The notes below the pieces were generated by a model that searched no databases, was not told the DNA's origin, and was given only the letters and a program-made list of their open reading frames with translations. Both the position numbers and the translations under genes were made by a program. A stretch of 50,236 nt of DNA from Bacteroidota bacterium (GTDB taxonomy: Bacteria > Bacteroidota > JABWAT01). Positions 42,451 to 50,236 of this stretch are shown in pieces (the stretch's first letter is position 1; each line of letters opens with the position of its first letter). The stretch lies in NCBI GenBank assembly GCA_017303995.1, contig JAFLBE010000032.1:1-50236 (forward strand), read 5' to 3'.

Positions 42451-43482
42451 ATGAAAGCCAAAGACAACCTGATTAAAACTTCCTTTGGTATCGACATCTC
42501 CAAAGACAAATTTGATGCCGCCTTGATGAGTTTGTCCAGTGACTTCGAACAGAAAACTTTTCCGAAGGTTCCTACCTTTGATAATAATCTGTCCGGATTT
42601 GCTAAGTTTCTCTCCTGGGCTAACGCTCAGACTCCGGATTCTGCCACCTCGGTTTGGTTTGTTATGGAAGCAACCGGTGTTTACTACGAGTCACTGGCTC
42701 ACTTTCTTGCGGTGAACCAGAAACAGGTTGCAGTTGTACTTCCAACAAGGTCAAAAGCCTTCAGCGCCAGTCTGTCTCAAAAATCAAAAACAGACTCAAT
42801 CGATGCGCTCATGCTTGCTCAAATGGGCCTGGAGCGCACTCTAGATACGTTTGTTGTTCCTGAACCTCTTCTCCATGAAATCAAAATCCGGTGCAGAGAA
42901 CTTCAGCAGATCAAGAAACAAAAAACCAGTCATTCCAATCAGCTTCATGCTTTAAAGTATAGCTATCAGCCTCCGGCATCGGTTATTTTGAGGCATGAAA
43001 ACACGATCCGGCATTATGACGACCAGATCGACATCATTGAAAAAGAACTCACCGATCTGGTCAATCAAAATTCTGAACTCAAAGATAAAATTCAGAAAGT
43101 GATCACCATTAAAGGCGTCGGACTGATAACCGTTCTCTCTATTGTTGCTGAAACCAATGGTTTTGCTCTCATTGAAAATGCTAGACAACTGACCAGTTAT
43201 GCCGGTCTTGATGTTAAACTCAATGAAAGTGGCAAATTCAAAGGCAAGACAAGAATCAGCAAAGCGGGAAACTCGAACATCCGGCATGCACTCTATTTTC
43301 CAGCAATGTCAGCCATCCAATATAACGACCCATTGAAAGATTTTTACGAAAGACTCTCTCAAAGAACAAGTACAAAACAAGCCGCTTTAATTGCCGTTAT
43401 GCGAAAATTACTGATCCTTATTTTTACCCTTTGGAAAACTGGTGAAACCTGGAATCCCAACTATTTATCCAAATCCGTTTGA
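42451..43482 (+). CDS. IS110-family transposase (DEDD recombinase)
   Basis: The 343-residue protein has an N-terminal RuvC-like DEDD domain with Asp15 (FGIDISKDKFD), Glu73 (VMEATGVY), and Asp115/Asp118 (KTDSIDALMLA). A coiled-coil stretch (about 180-215) leads to the Tnp_20 domain, which opens with ITIKGVGLITVLSIVAE. It includes LTSYAGLD and ISKAGNSNIRHALYF, where Ser270 is the likely nucleophile. With a bridge RNA such enzymes join element and target through a Holliday-type intermediate. AAAGGACACA precedes the ATG. The gene is intact, so the element may still move. Confidence 0.95.
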   Translation: MKAKDNLIKTSFGIDISKDKFDAALMSLSSDFEQKTFPKVPTFDNNLSGFAKFLSWANAQTPDSATSVWFVMEATGVYYESLAHFLAVNQKQVAVVLPTRSKAFSASLSQKSKTDSIDALMLAQMGLERTLDTFVVPEPLLHEIKIRCRELQQIKKQKTSHSNQLHALKYSYQPPASVILRHENTIRHYDDQIDIIEKELTDLVNQNSELKDKIQKVITIKGVGLITVLSIVAETNGFALIENARQLTSYAGLDVKLNESGKFKGKTRISKAGNSNIRHALYFPAMSAIQYNDPLKDFYERLSQRTSTKQAALIAVMRKLLILIFTLWKTGETWNPNYLSKSV

Positions 43483-43510
43483 CTTTGATCGCAGTACCTC
43501 TACAATAAAT

Positions 43511-43533
43511 ATTTGCGATTAATCGCGTCTCCG
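43511..43533. repeat. R2 unit on the right side of the IS110 element
   Basis: GCGATTAATCGC (43515-43526) followed by GTCTCC. Together with the unit at 42131-42186 it formed a double unit before insertion. Confidence 0.75.
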
Positions 43534-43574
43534 TAATTGAAATTGAATATTTAAATCCAAAAAGGGCAACCCCA

Positions 43575-46500
43575 ATGAAAAAGATGTTATCTCTGTTCGT
43601 TCTAACCGTAATTTCCGGATTGTTATTTGCTGGAAATCCGCCCAAAAAAATGCCAGCAAAACTGGATAAAGGCGAATCCTCAGATGCAGGTTCAGCACCA
43701 ATCCGGTCAAAGATCAACGAATCAGTTTTGATCGGGAATTCGGTCAATTCATATGCCTGGCAGGGTTCCGGGACAAATCAAATTTATTATGATGTTGCCA
43801 GCGGAACCATCGCAGTGGTAAAAAGAAGGGGATCATTGGATACTGCAATTCCCGTTGGGGCTGGGCAAATCGTAACCCATCAGTCAGCCGATCAGGGTTC
43901 TGTCTGGAGTTTGGGAAACCATGTAAATGCAACACTTCCACATCAAAATGGAAGACACCCGAATGTTGCTATTCTTCCCTCAGGAGAAATAATCACCCTG
44001 TGGAATGATATTTATAACGGAACCATGTTTGGGATTTTGGGAATTGCTTCCACCAATTTGTCTGATGGAACTTTGATTTCGGCTTATCTTGATAGTACAC
44101 TTTCTGCCGAAATTGATGAAAATCCTGGTAGTGATGAAGCGATTTACGGCGTTCAGGATGAAATTTTTGTTGATGAAAAAAATAACACATTTTATTTTGG
44201 TGGCAACGCAGTTAACTATCCAAATACCTTGTTTCTTTTCAAATCTACCGATAAAGGTCAATCACATCAACTGGTAAAACTTTGGAAAAATGTGTATGAC
44301 AGCGGGCAAATTGCAGACGTCAGCACAACTCATGGTGACTTTTTTGGTGATATTGGCTATTTCATTGCTCAGGTCTTACCTGATTCAGCCTGGGCTGTTG
44401 AAAACGGATTAACTCCAAATGTTTTGGTTCCCTATCTGGTTCAGTTTCAAAACGGTTCCATTGCAGATGAAGGATTTCTTGACCTGAGCGACATTTTTAC
44501 TTCTCTCGGAATTGACAGCTGGACCTATGAGTGGGATGTGGTTACTGATAAAGACGGTAACTGGCACATGTTCATTCATGGATATTTGGCTGGTGGAACA
44601 GAAGACACCCATGTTGGTATTTATGAAATCTTTTCCACCTCACCTGGTTTGACTTCGGTCAGTGCAAAGAAAGTTGCAGATATTACCTTGGTTGAGTGTG
44701 AAATTGATGCTTTGAACAACCTGTATGGAGCTGCAGATATTCATGCCGCACGGGATGCAGAAGGCAAGTATGTCTTTGTAAAATATTTGGATTGGGATCC
44801 AGCTGACTCTCCTGAAACCTCGACAGAAATGTTTGTTACCGGCCGTGCGATTTCCCGTGAAACTTATTCTGACCCGATTGCTGTGAACGACAATGACTTT
44901 GCAAATCAGTTTTTCACACAGGCTGCTCCCCGTGTCACTGCCTTAGGTGCTGGTGATGCTGCCGGAACGAAAAAATTCCAGATCCACTCGTCCTGGGTTG
45001 AATTTGGCGGCACCCCAGTTTCAGGACTTGCTGCTGCAAATTTATATTATGCCGGACCTAACATTGACTTGCCGGACTATTATAATTTGAACGATTCTGC
45101 AACTGTTACCTTTAAAGTCAATACAGCCTTTGTTCAGGATACGTTGTCTGCCGGATCTTCAGTTTCTATTCGTGGCAGCGCTTTTGGTGGTGATTGGTCA
45201 CTAGCAAAAGGGATCAAATTTAAAAACGTGGGCGGAGATTATTGGGAGGCTAAAAAAACCGTCTTTCCCGGTCAATCGGGTGGCATTTTCAAAATTGTAA
45301 CTGCCACCCAAAGTGGAACCGGTTGGGACCGTCATGAGATCGCTCAGTTTGAAATTAAGGACGATACAACAATTACCTATTTCACAACTGGTTTAACCAA
45401 TACCTATCCTGATCCTGTTACCGGCGCTGAAATTACACGTGGCGATGACTGGGATCCTCTTGAAATCGCAAAAGAAGGTACAACTGGTAAAGTTGCTGTT
45501 CACTTCCGTGTAAATATGCAACCTAGGGACGGATTTAATCCTGCTCAGCATGAAGTACAAGTTCGTGGCGGATTCAATGATTGGGGTGGTAATACCAAAC
45601 TTTATCCTGAGGTTCGATATGATGATATGGATGCCACAACCATATATGATGCACCTAAATACTTCTTCAGCAGAACTGTACTTATTGATGCAGCCAGCAT
45701 TGGTAGTGAATTGAAATACAAGTTCACTTATACCGATCCTTCTACTCAATGGGAATCCATTCAAGATCGGGTTTTTAACCTTTCAGGAGACACAACCCTT
45801 TACTGGAAGTGGTTTGATAATTATTACATTTGTGAATGTCCGCCATATGGATCGCTATTTAATGTTTCCGTTAAAGTTAATCTTGAAAAAGCAATCAATA
45901 CCAATGGTTTTAACCCACAAACCGACACACTGATTGCCAGAGTTGGCTTTCTGGGCACAGCCTGGAAAACGGTTGATGTAAAATTGGTTCCCCCGCCCTT
46001 GGGTACAGTTTATATTGGTGATTCTGGCCTTGATAGTCTGCGTTCGCTTTACAGTAACGTCGTTTTTTATCAATATTTTAAGAAAAATGTGACCGGTGAA
46101 TATGAAGAATTTTACTTTGATTATTTTAACACTAAACCCAATTTAACTGCTACTAAATACAGAAAAGTTTTTATGCCAAATAGCGGGACGACTGTTTTTA
46201 TTGAAGACCTTGAAACCGATAAATTTTCAATGCATCGGCAACCCGTATTTAAAAATTATACGCCGATGGCAGATTCAACCCGGATTAATTTTGAAGTTGA
46301 TTTTTCCCCTCTTTTCTACTTTGTGAATGAATTGGGTGATTCTTTAACTGGGGGATGGTCAACGGGTGATCCACTCTATGTTTCCGGTAAAAATATTTCG
46401 AGTCTCCCTTTTGAATTGGTAATAAGGCAATATTGTGATGTTTGTATTGGCTTACCCATTTCGCCTATCAGTCTCAAAGATGATGGAACAGGTTTGGATC

Positions 46501-47036
46501 GGGTGGCCGGTGATAGAATTTATTCGGGTTCACTAACGGCAACACAGGAATGGAATTATGGATTCAATTGTACCGTATTTATTGCTGGTCTAGGACTCGA
46601 ATCAAATGCGAATGATCATCTGGTCAATTTATATCCCCAACCGGAAAATAATATCAGTTTGGTGTTCGGTGAAACCGATCCGTTTCGATTCCGGAATGAA
46701 AAAGGATACTGGGATTTCAATGCCGGTAAAGGCGTTATAACTTCAATTGAGGTGAATTCAAACAGTGAAAAACCAAACAAAATCGCTGTCTCCGCCTACC
46801 CCAACCCATTTAATCCGGCAACGTTGATTTCGTATTCCTTACCCCAAACCGGAAAGGTGAGTCTGAAGGTTTTTGATTTGCTGGGAAGACAAGTTGCCAT
46901 CCTTGCAGAAGAAATAAAACCTGCAGGAACATATCAGATTGCATTCCGTGGCGATGATTTGTCATCAGGAATTTATATCGTCAGAATGGAATCTGGCAAC
47001 AAGACCGAATCGATCAAGGTGATTTTGTTAAAATAG
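43575..47036 (+). CDS. Tandem secreted paralogue 4, enlarged by an N-terminal propeller-like region
   Basis: The 1153-residue protein has its own signal peptide (MKKMLSLFVLTVISGLLFAG). About 490 residues follow that are absent from the other members, rich in short strands and Asp-box-like segments (HPNVAILPSGEIITLWNDI, KDGNWHMFIHG). This suggests a sialidase/BNR-like beta-propeller, though no full catalytic set is evident. At about residue 508 (SATVTFKVNTAFVQDTL) the common A-B-C-D-sorting block begins. Domain D has LKDDGTGLDRVAGDRIYSG, a calcium-loop-like motif. Either this is a fusion or the others are trimmed copies. It follows the IS110 element, with its ATG 75 bases past the insertion. 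Confidence 0.85.
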   Translation: MKKMLSLFVLTVISGLLFAGNPPKKMPAKLDKGESSDAGSAPIRSKINESVLIGNSVNSYAWQGSGTNQIYYDVASGTIAVVKRRGSLDTAIPVGAGQIVTHQSADQGSVWSLGNHVNATLPHQNGRHPNVAILPSGEIITLWNDIYNGTMFGILGIASTNLSDGTLISAYLDSTLSAEIDENPGSDEAIYGVQDEIFVDEKNNTFYFGGNAVNYPNTLFLFKSTDKGQSHQLVKLWKNVYDSGQIADVSTTHGDFFGDIGYFIAQVLPDSAWAVENGLTPNVLVPYLVQFQNGSIADEGFLDLSDIFTSLGIDSWTYEWDVVTDKDGNWHMFIHGYLAGGTEDTHVGIYEIFSTSPGLTSVSAKKVADITLVECEIDALNNLYGAADIHAARDAEGKYVFVKYLDWDPADSPETSTEMFVTGRAISRETYSDPIAVNDNDFANQFFTQAAPRVTALGAGDAAGTKKFQIHSSWVEFGGTPVSGLAAANLYYAGPNIDLPDYYNLNDSATVTFKVNTAFVQDTLSAGSSVSIRGSAFGGDWSLAKGIKFKNVGGDYWEAKKTVFPGQSGGIFKIVTATQSGTGWDRHEIAQFEIKDDTTITYFTTGLTNTYPDPVTGAEITRGDDWDPLEIAKEGTTGKVAVHFRVNMQPRDGFNPAQHEVQVRGGFNDWGGNTKLYPEVRYDDMDATTIYDAPKYFFSRTVLIDAASIGSELKYKFTYTDPSTQWESIQDRVFNLSGDTTLYWKWFDNYYICECPPYGSLFNVSVKVNLEKAINTNGFNPQTDTLIARVGFLGTAWKTVDVKLVPPPLGTVYIGDSGLDSLRSLYSNVVFYQYFKKNVTGEYEEFYFDYFNTKPNLTATKYRKVFMPNSGTTVFIEDLETDKFSMHRQPVFKNYTPMADSTRINFEVDFSPLFYFVNELGDSLTGGWSTGDPLYVSGKNISSLPFELVIRQYCDVCIGLPISPISLKDDGTGLDRVAGDRIYSGSLTATQEWNYGFNCTVFIAGLGLESNANDHLVNLYPQPENNISLVFGETDPFRFRNEKGYWDFNAGKGVITSIEVNSNSEKPNKIAVSAYPNPFNPATLISYSLPQTGKVSLKVFDLLGRQVAILAEEIKPAGTYQIAFRGDDLSSGIYIVRMESGNKTESIKVILLK

Positions 47037-47041
47037 GTGAA

Positions 47042-47099
47042 CCGCGTAGAGACGGGTCTGAGACCCGTCTCCACAAAGAAAATGAGTAATTTATCGCAT
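47042..47099. repeat. R2-like unit after paralogue 4
   Basis: GAGACGGGTCT-G-AGACCCGTCTC (47049-47071) is followed by a decayed TTTATCGCATTTCCG half in place of GCGATTAATCGC. Confidence 0.75.
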
Positions 47100-47142
47100 T
47101 TCCGTTTTGAATTTGTACAGCAACAATTTCAAGGATTGCAAA

Positions 47143-49161
47143 ATGAAAAAGCAAAATGTTCGATATTGGTTTGCATCAGCACTAAGTCTATTTGCTTTTC
47201 AAACCATCGGTTTTTCACAAATCCAGAATCCAGATTCAGCAACCGTTACCTTCAGGGTCAACACCGCCTTTGTTCAGGATACCCTCACATCGGGTTCCTC
47301 AGTTTCAATCAGGGGAACTGCTTTTGGCGGTGACTGGTCTCTGGAAAAAGGAATTAAATTAAAAAATGCGGATGGTGACTATTGGGAAGCAGAAAAAAAA
47401 GTTCCAGTCGGGTCATCTGGTGGACCCTTCAAAATGGTAACACTGACAGGGACAGGAACCGGCTGGGATCGCCATCAGGTCGATCCGTTTGAAATAAAAA
47501 ATGACACGACCCTTGAACTTTTCGCAACCGGACTGAAAGAAACCTATACAGACCCGGTAACCGGAACTGAAATTACCCGTGACGATAATTGGAATCCGCT
47601 TGAACTTGCCAAAAACGGAGAAACCAGTGTTTATGCGGTTCACTTCAGGGTGAATATGCAGGGGGTTGAGGCTTTCAAGGCTTCTAAACATGTTGTCACT
47701 GTTCGTGGCTCCTTCAACAGCTGGTCAGCAGCAGATACCTTAAAAGCTGAGGTTCGTCATGATGATCTCACCAGCGGATTTGGACCTTATGAAGCTGATC
47801 AGTTTTTCTTCAGTAAAACGATTTTGATTCCTAAAACTTATGTGGGAGAAATCAAATACAAGTTTGTAGTTAGTATGGGGGAAGACGTTAGTTGGGAATC
47901 GATTTCTGATAGATCTTTCATGTTTTCTGGAGATACAACACTTAATTGGAAATGGTTTGATAATAAACAACCTGTTTATTGTGATTGTGAAATACTCTTT
48001 CCACTAACTTTAAATGTTGATATGGAAAAAGCTATTCAATCAAACGGATTTAATCCGCAAACGGATACTTTGGTTGCTGTTGCTGGGTCACTGGGAAGTG
48101 CTGCTAAAATTGTTGAGTTCGAACTTCACCCCACTTCAGGTACGATATACACCGGCTCTGATTCAATTTTATCAGCCTTCAACCGTACCGTTTTTTACCG
48201 GTTTTTTAAAAAGAGTCAGTCAAACCAGATTGTTGAAACCTATTTTGATTTTTACAATGACCAACTGCAACCGTCAGCACCTATTTTCCGGAAAATTGTA
48301 ATGCCTTCATCAGGTGAATCGGTTACCGGCTGGGATATTGATAAAACTGTTGAATCCACCCACCGTCAGCCCTTTTTTAAAAATCTAAATAAAATCAGCG
48401 ACAGTACGATTCTGGTCATCGAAGCGGATCTGCGACCGGCGCATTTTTTTACGAAAGAATTGGGCGACACACTTGTTGACCTTCTTGGCGGATCTTTAAA
48501 GGTAACAGCATCAAATATTGATACTCTGGGACTTTACATCAGAGGAACTCAAATCTGGTGGGACTGCTGGTGTCCATGGTGGGATTATCCGCCCGAATTA
48601 TTTGATAACGGACTTTATGGCGATCAGGTTGCCGGGGACAATATTTATACAATCAAGTTCATTTATTCACCAAACTCCCCAAGTGCTCAGGAATTTGTAT
48701 TCATGATTGGTAGCGGAAATAATGAAAGCAAATTATTTTATCACGTGGTTAATTTGATTGATCGGGAGGAAAACAAAATCAGGGTTCAATTCGGCGAAAC
48801 TGATCCCCTTCGTTACCGGAACGATAAAGGTTTCTGGGATTTCAATGCAGGAAAGGGGGTAATGACTTCAATAAATGAGAGTCCCTATAATGAGGTTCCA
48901 GGTAAAATGACTATTTCTGCCTACCCGAACCCGTTCAATCCGGCAACCTTGATTTCGTATTCGATTCCACAATCCGGGAAAGTGAGTCTGAAGGTTTTTG
49001 ATTTACTGGGCAGACAGGTTGGCATTCTAACAGAAGAAATAAAACCTGCCGGTACTCATCTGATTCCGTTTCGTGGTGATGATCTGGCATCAGGAATTTA
49101 TTTGGTGAGAATGGAATCAGGCAACAAAACCGAATCAGTTAAAGTCATCCTGTTAAAATAG
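47143..49161 (+). CDS. Tandem secreted paralogue 5
   Basis: The ATG at 47143 begins the shared signal peptide (MKKQNVRYWFASALSLFAF...GFSQ); an ATG 12 codons earlier is in repeat DNA. The 672-residue protein keeps the A-B-C-D-sorting order. Domain A (VSIRGTAFGGDWSLEKG) resembles paralogue 4 most closely, and domain D contains an unusual Trp/Cys-rich loop WWDCWCPWWDYPPE (about 478-491). LYGDQVAGDNIYT follows as the probable calcium loop. Export by T9SS to the surface is expected. Function beyond carbohydrate or ligand binding cannot be read. Confidence 0.88.
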   Translation: MKKQNVRYWFASALSLFAFQTIGFSQIQNPDSATVTFRVNTAFVQDTLTSGSSVSIRGTAFGGDWSLEKGIKLKNADGDYWEAEKKVPVGSSGGPFKMVTLTGTGTGWDRHQVDPFEIKNDTTLELFATGLKETYTDPVTGTEITRDDNWNPLELAKNGETSVYAVHFRVNMQGVEAFKASKHVVTVRGSFNSWSAADTLKAEVRHDDLTSGFGPYEADQFFFSKTILIPKTYVGEIKYKFVVSMGEDVSWESISDRSFMFSGDTTLNWKWFDNKQPVYCDCEILFPLTLNVDMEKAIQSNGFNPQTDTLVAVAGSLGSAAKIVEFELHPTSGTIYTGSDSILSAFNRTVFYRFFKKSQSNQIVETYFDFYNDQLQPSAPIFRKIVMPSSGESVTGWDIDKTVESTHRQPFFKNLNKISDSTILVIEADLRPAHFFTKELGDTLVDLLGGSLKVTASNIDTLGLYIRGTQIWWDCWCPWWDYPPELFDNGLYGDQVAGDNIYTIKFIYSPNSPSAQEFVFMIGSGNNESKLFYHVVNLIDREENKIRVQFGETDPLRYRNDKGFWDFNAGKGVMTSINESPYNEVPGKMTISAYPNPFNPATLISYSIPQSGKVSLKVFDLLGRQVGILTEEIKPAGTHLIPFRGDDLASGIYLVRMESGNKTESVKVILLK

Positions 49162-49172
49162 ATGAACCGCGT

Positions 49173-49257
49173 AGAGACGGGTCTTAGACCCGTCTCCGTA
49201 TTGTAAAGACGCGATTCATCGCGTCTCTGTATGAAAATATGCCGTTTATCCCGTCTC
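49173..49257. repeat. Double R2 unit after paralogue 5
   Basis: GAGACGGGTCT-T-AGACCCGTCTC is followed by GACGCGATTCATCGCGTC and then ATGCCGTTTATCCCGTCTCC. The spacing of the last two palindromes is the model for the uninterrupted IS110 target site. Confidence 0.75.
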
Positions 49258-49372
49258 CGTTTGAAAAGAATTTCAATTTCATTTTAGACAAGGAATTTTA
49301 TTTTCCTTTGTAAGGTTTTAGAAGAAATTGTAATTTTCTGTCCCTAGTCACCTGTGATTTTAAAAGGTACCT

Positions 49373-50017
49373 ATGTCTAATCTAAAACATCTTTTCGATA
49401 ACAACCGGAACTGGGCAAAGAAAATTGAAGAAAATGATCCCGGTTTTTTTAAGAAGTTATCCCGCCAACAAAATCCTGAATATCTCTGGATTGGTTGCTC
49501 AGACAGCCGCGTTCCGGCCAATGAAATTGTAGATTTACTGCCGGGTGAACTTTTTGTTCACCGGAATGTGGCTAATATTGTGGTTCATACAGATCTGAAT
49601 TGCCTCTCAGTTATTCAGTATGCAGTTGATTTTCTGAAGGTAAAACACATTATCGTCTGCGGACATTACAGTTGTGGTGGGGTAAAGGAAGCGTTTAAAA
49701 ACTCCCGGCTGGGTCTTATTGATAACTGGCTTAGGCACACTCAGGATGTCGCACAAAAACACAAACTGCTTCTGGCAAAAAAAACAGACCAAACCCAGGC
49801 GATTGAATTACTTTGTGAATTGAATGTTATCGAACAGGTTCAAAATGTCTGCCAGACAACCATTGTTCAGCAAGCATGGGAACGCGGACAGGATTTAACT
49901 GTTCACGGCTGGATTTACGGGTTGAATGACGGCCTGATCAAAGATCTGAACATCAACATTAAAACTGCCGAAGAACTTGATACTGTTTATGATCTTGCAA
50001 TAAAGTCACTTGCCTAG
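49373..50017 (+). CDS. can: Beta-class carbonic anhydrase
   Basis: The 214-residue zinc enzyme interconverts CO2 and bicarbonate. The ligand set Cys42, Asp44, His98 and Cys101 (WIGCSDSRVP and CGHYSCGGV) falls at the same numbers as in E. coli Can, with the Asp44-Arg46 dyad. HRNVANIV is also conserved. Length matches the family (about 220). AAAGGTACCT precedes the ATG. It is a single gene separated from the array by the double R2 unit. Confidence 0.96.
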   Translation: MSNLKHLFDNNRNWAKKIEENDPGFFKKLSRQQNPEYLWIGCSDSRVPANEIVDLLPGELFVHRNVANIVVHTDLNCLSVIQYAVDFLKVKHIIVCGHYSCGGVKEAFKNSRLGLIDNWLRHTQDVAQKHKLLLAKKTDQTQAIELLCELNVIEQVQNVCQTTIVQQAWERGQDLTVHGWIYGLNDGLIKDLNINIKTAEELDTVYDLAIKSLA

Positions 50018-50180
50018 TTGTTGTCTTTTGTCAAAAAGTTTACAACCCGGCTTTTGACGGGCTAACCCTTCGGTTTCCAATTCATTCTTCGATAAAATCC
50101 CGAACGCTTTCGGGATCACTCTATTAGATTTGCATGTTCATTGAAAATATTGAAAATTAAGAAAAAGCAGAAAACAGTTT

Positions 50181-50236
50181 ATGGACACTCTAGTTGAAAA
50201 ACTATATACTGAATCAAACATTTCTGCCCCTTTGTT
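50181..50236 (+). CDS. Possible start of a further gene, cut by the window end
   Basis: An ATG at 50181 opens a frame (MDTLVEKLYTESNISAPL) that stays open to the last base. There is no clear ribosome binding site, and 18 residues are too few to recognise. It is listed only as a possibility. Confidence 0.25.
   Translation, partial: MDTLVEKLYTESNISAPL

Larger units (their letters stand above)
42184..43500 (+). mobile_element. IS110-family insertion sequence, about 1.31 kb
   Basis: The ends were placed by comparing flanks. Left flank ...GCGATTAATCGCATCTC and right flank (CTC)TACAATAAATATTTGCG join into a sequence that matches the double-palindrome layout at 49203-49257. A CTC is present at both junctions (42184-42186 and 43498-43500), consistent with a CT core shared by target and donor. 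There are no terminal inverted repeats or target duplication beyond the core, as expected for IS110. The transposase is intact, the left noncoding end is long (about 265 bases) and the right end is only 18 bases. This is the IS110 group layout with the guide RNA on the left. Confidence 0.85.

Noticed and set aside
43483-43500. Bridge RNA at the right end of the IS110 element (IS1111-type layout)
   Set aside because: Only 18 noncoding bases lie between the transposase stop and the right end, too few; the left leader has both guide loops.

Overview
The window looks like a chromosome segment from a Gram-negative bacterium of the FCB superphylum (Bacteroidota, Ignavibacteriota, Calditrichota or a near relative). 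Six secreted proteins end in a type IX secretion (T9SS) sorting domain of the 'YPNPFNP ... GIYIVRM ... VILLK' kind, Shine-Dalgarno sites are patchy, and one promoter fits the Bacteroidota form TTTG-N20-TAnnTTTG. Intergenic DNA is full of short palindromes and degenerate short-period repeats. There is no rRNA, no recognisable tRNA and no CRISPR array.

Layout. 1-6.1 kb: the end of a GH2 glycosidase, an SDR-like protein, a small GIY-YIG protein, a secreted GH5 glucanase, a YefM/YoeB toxin-antitoxin pair and an APC amino-acid transporter. 6.4-12.2 kb: a metal-binding lipoprotein, a sigma-54 response regulator, then a histidine kinase translationally coupled to a Kup potassium transporter and preceded by a near-consensus sigma-54 promoter. 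12.4-22.0 kb: a defence island entirely on the minus strand, read in the order hsdR, hsdM, hsdS, an AAA ATPase, a TOPRIM-like DUF4276 protein, an HTH/ImmA-like antitoxin and a DUF4411 PIN-type toxin. 22.4-27.6 kb: a secreted lipocalin-like protein, a second kinase/sigma-54 regulator pair and a small Lys-rich exported protein that may be its target. 28-35.4 kb: a one-domain voltage-gated cation channel with a TLEGWTD filter, an acyltransferase and flippase for surface polysaccharide, glutamate racemase and a GlnD-like uridylyltransferase. 35.7-49.2 kb: five tandem paralogues of a secreted multi-beta-sandwich protein, with an IS110-family element between the third and fourth. 49.4-50.0 kb: a beta-carbonic anhydrase.

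The most striking observation is the IS110 element. By comparing flanks I can reconstruct its empty site, place its ends with a shared CT(C) core, and read a plausible bridge RNA in the 260-bp leader before the transposase. One stem-loop carries guides matching the target (CGCGTCT and GTAGAG); the other carries guides matching the element's own ends. The target guide spells the genome's own dispersed palindrome (GCGATTAATCGCGTCTC...), which follows the tandem genes. Joining the two ends in a circle creates a Bacteroidota-type promoter reading into the RNA. Other leads are the AAA/TOPRIM pair inside the restriction operon, the calcium-type channel filter, two sigma-54 promoter candidates, operators for both toxin-antitoxin operons, and recent sequence exchange within the tandem array. 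All functional statements rest on motif recognition by eye; no database search was run.
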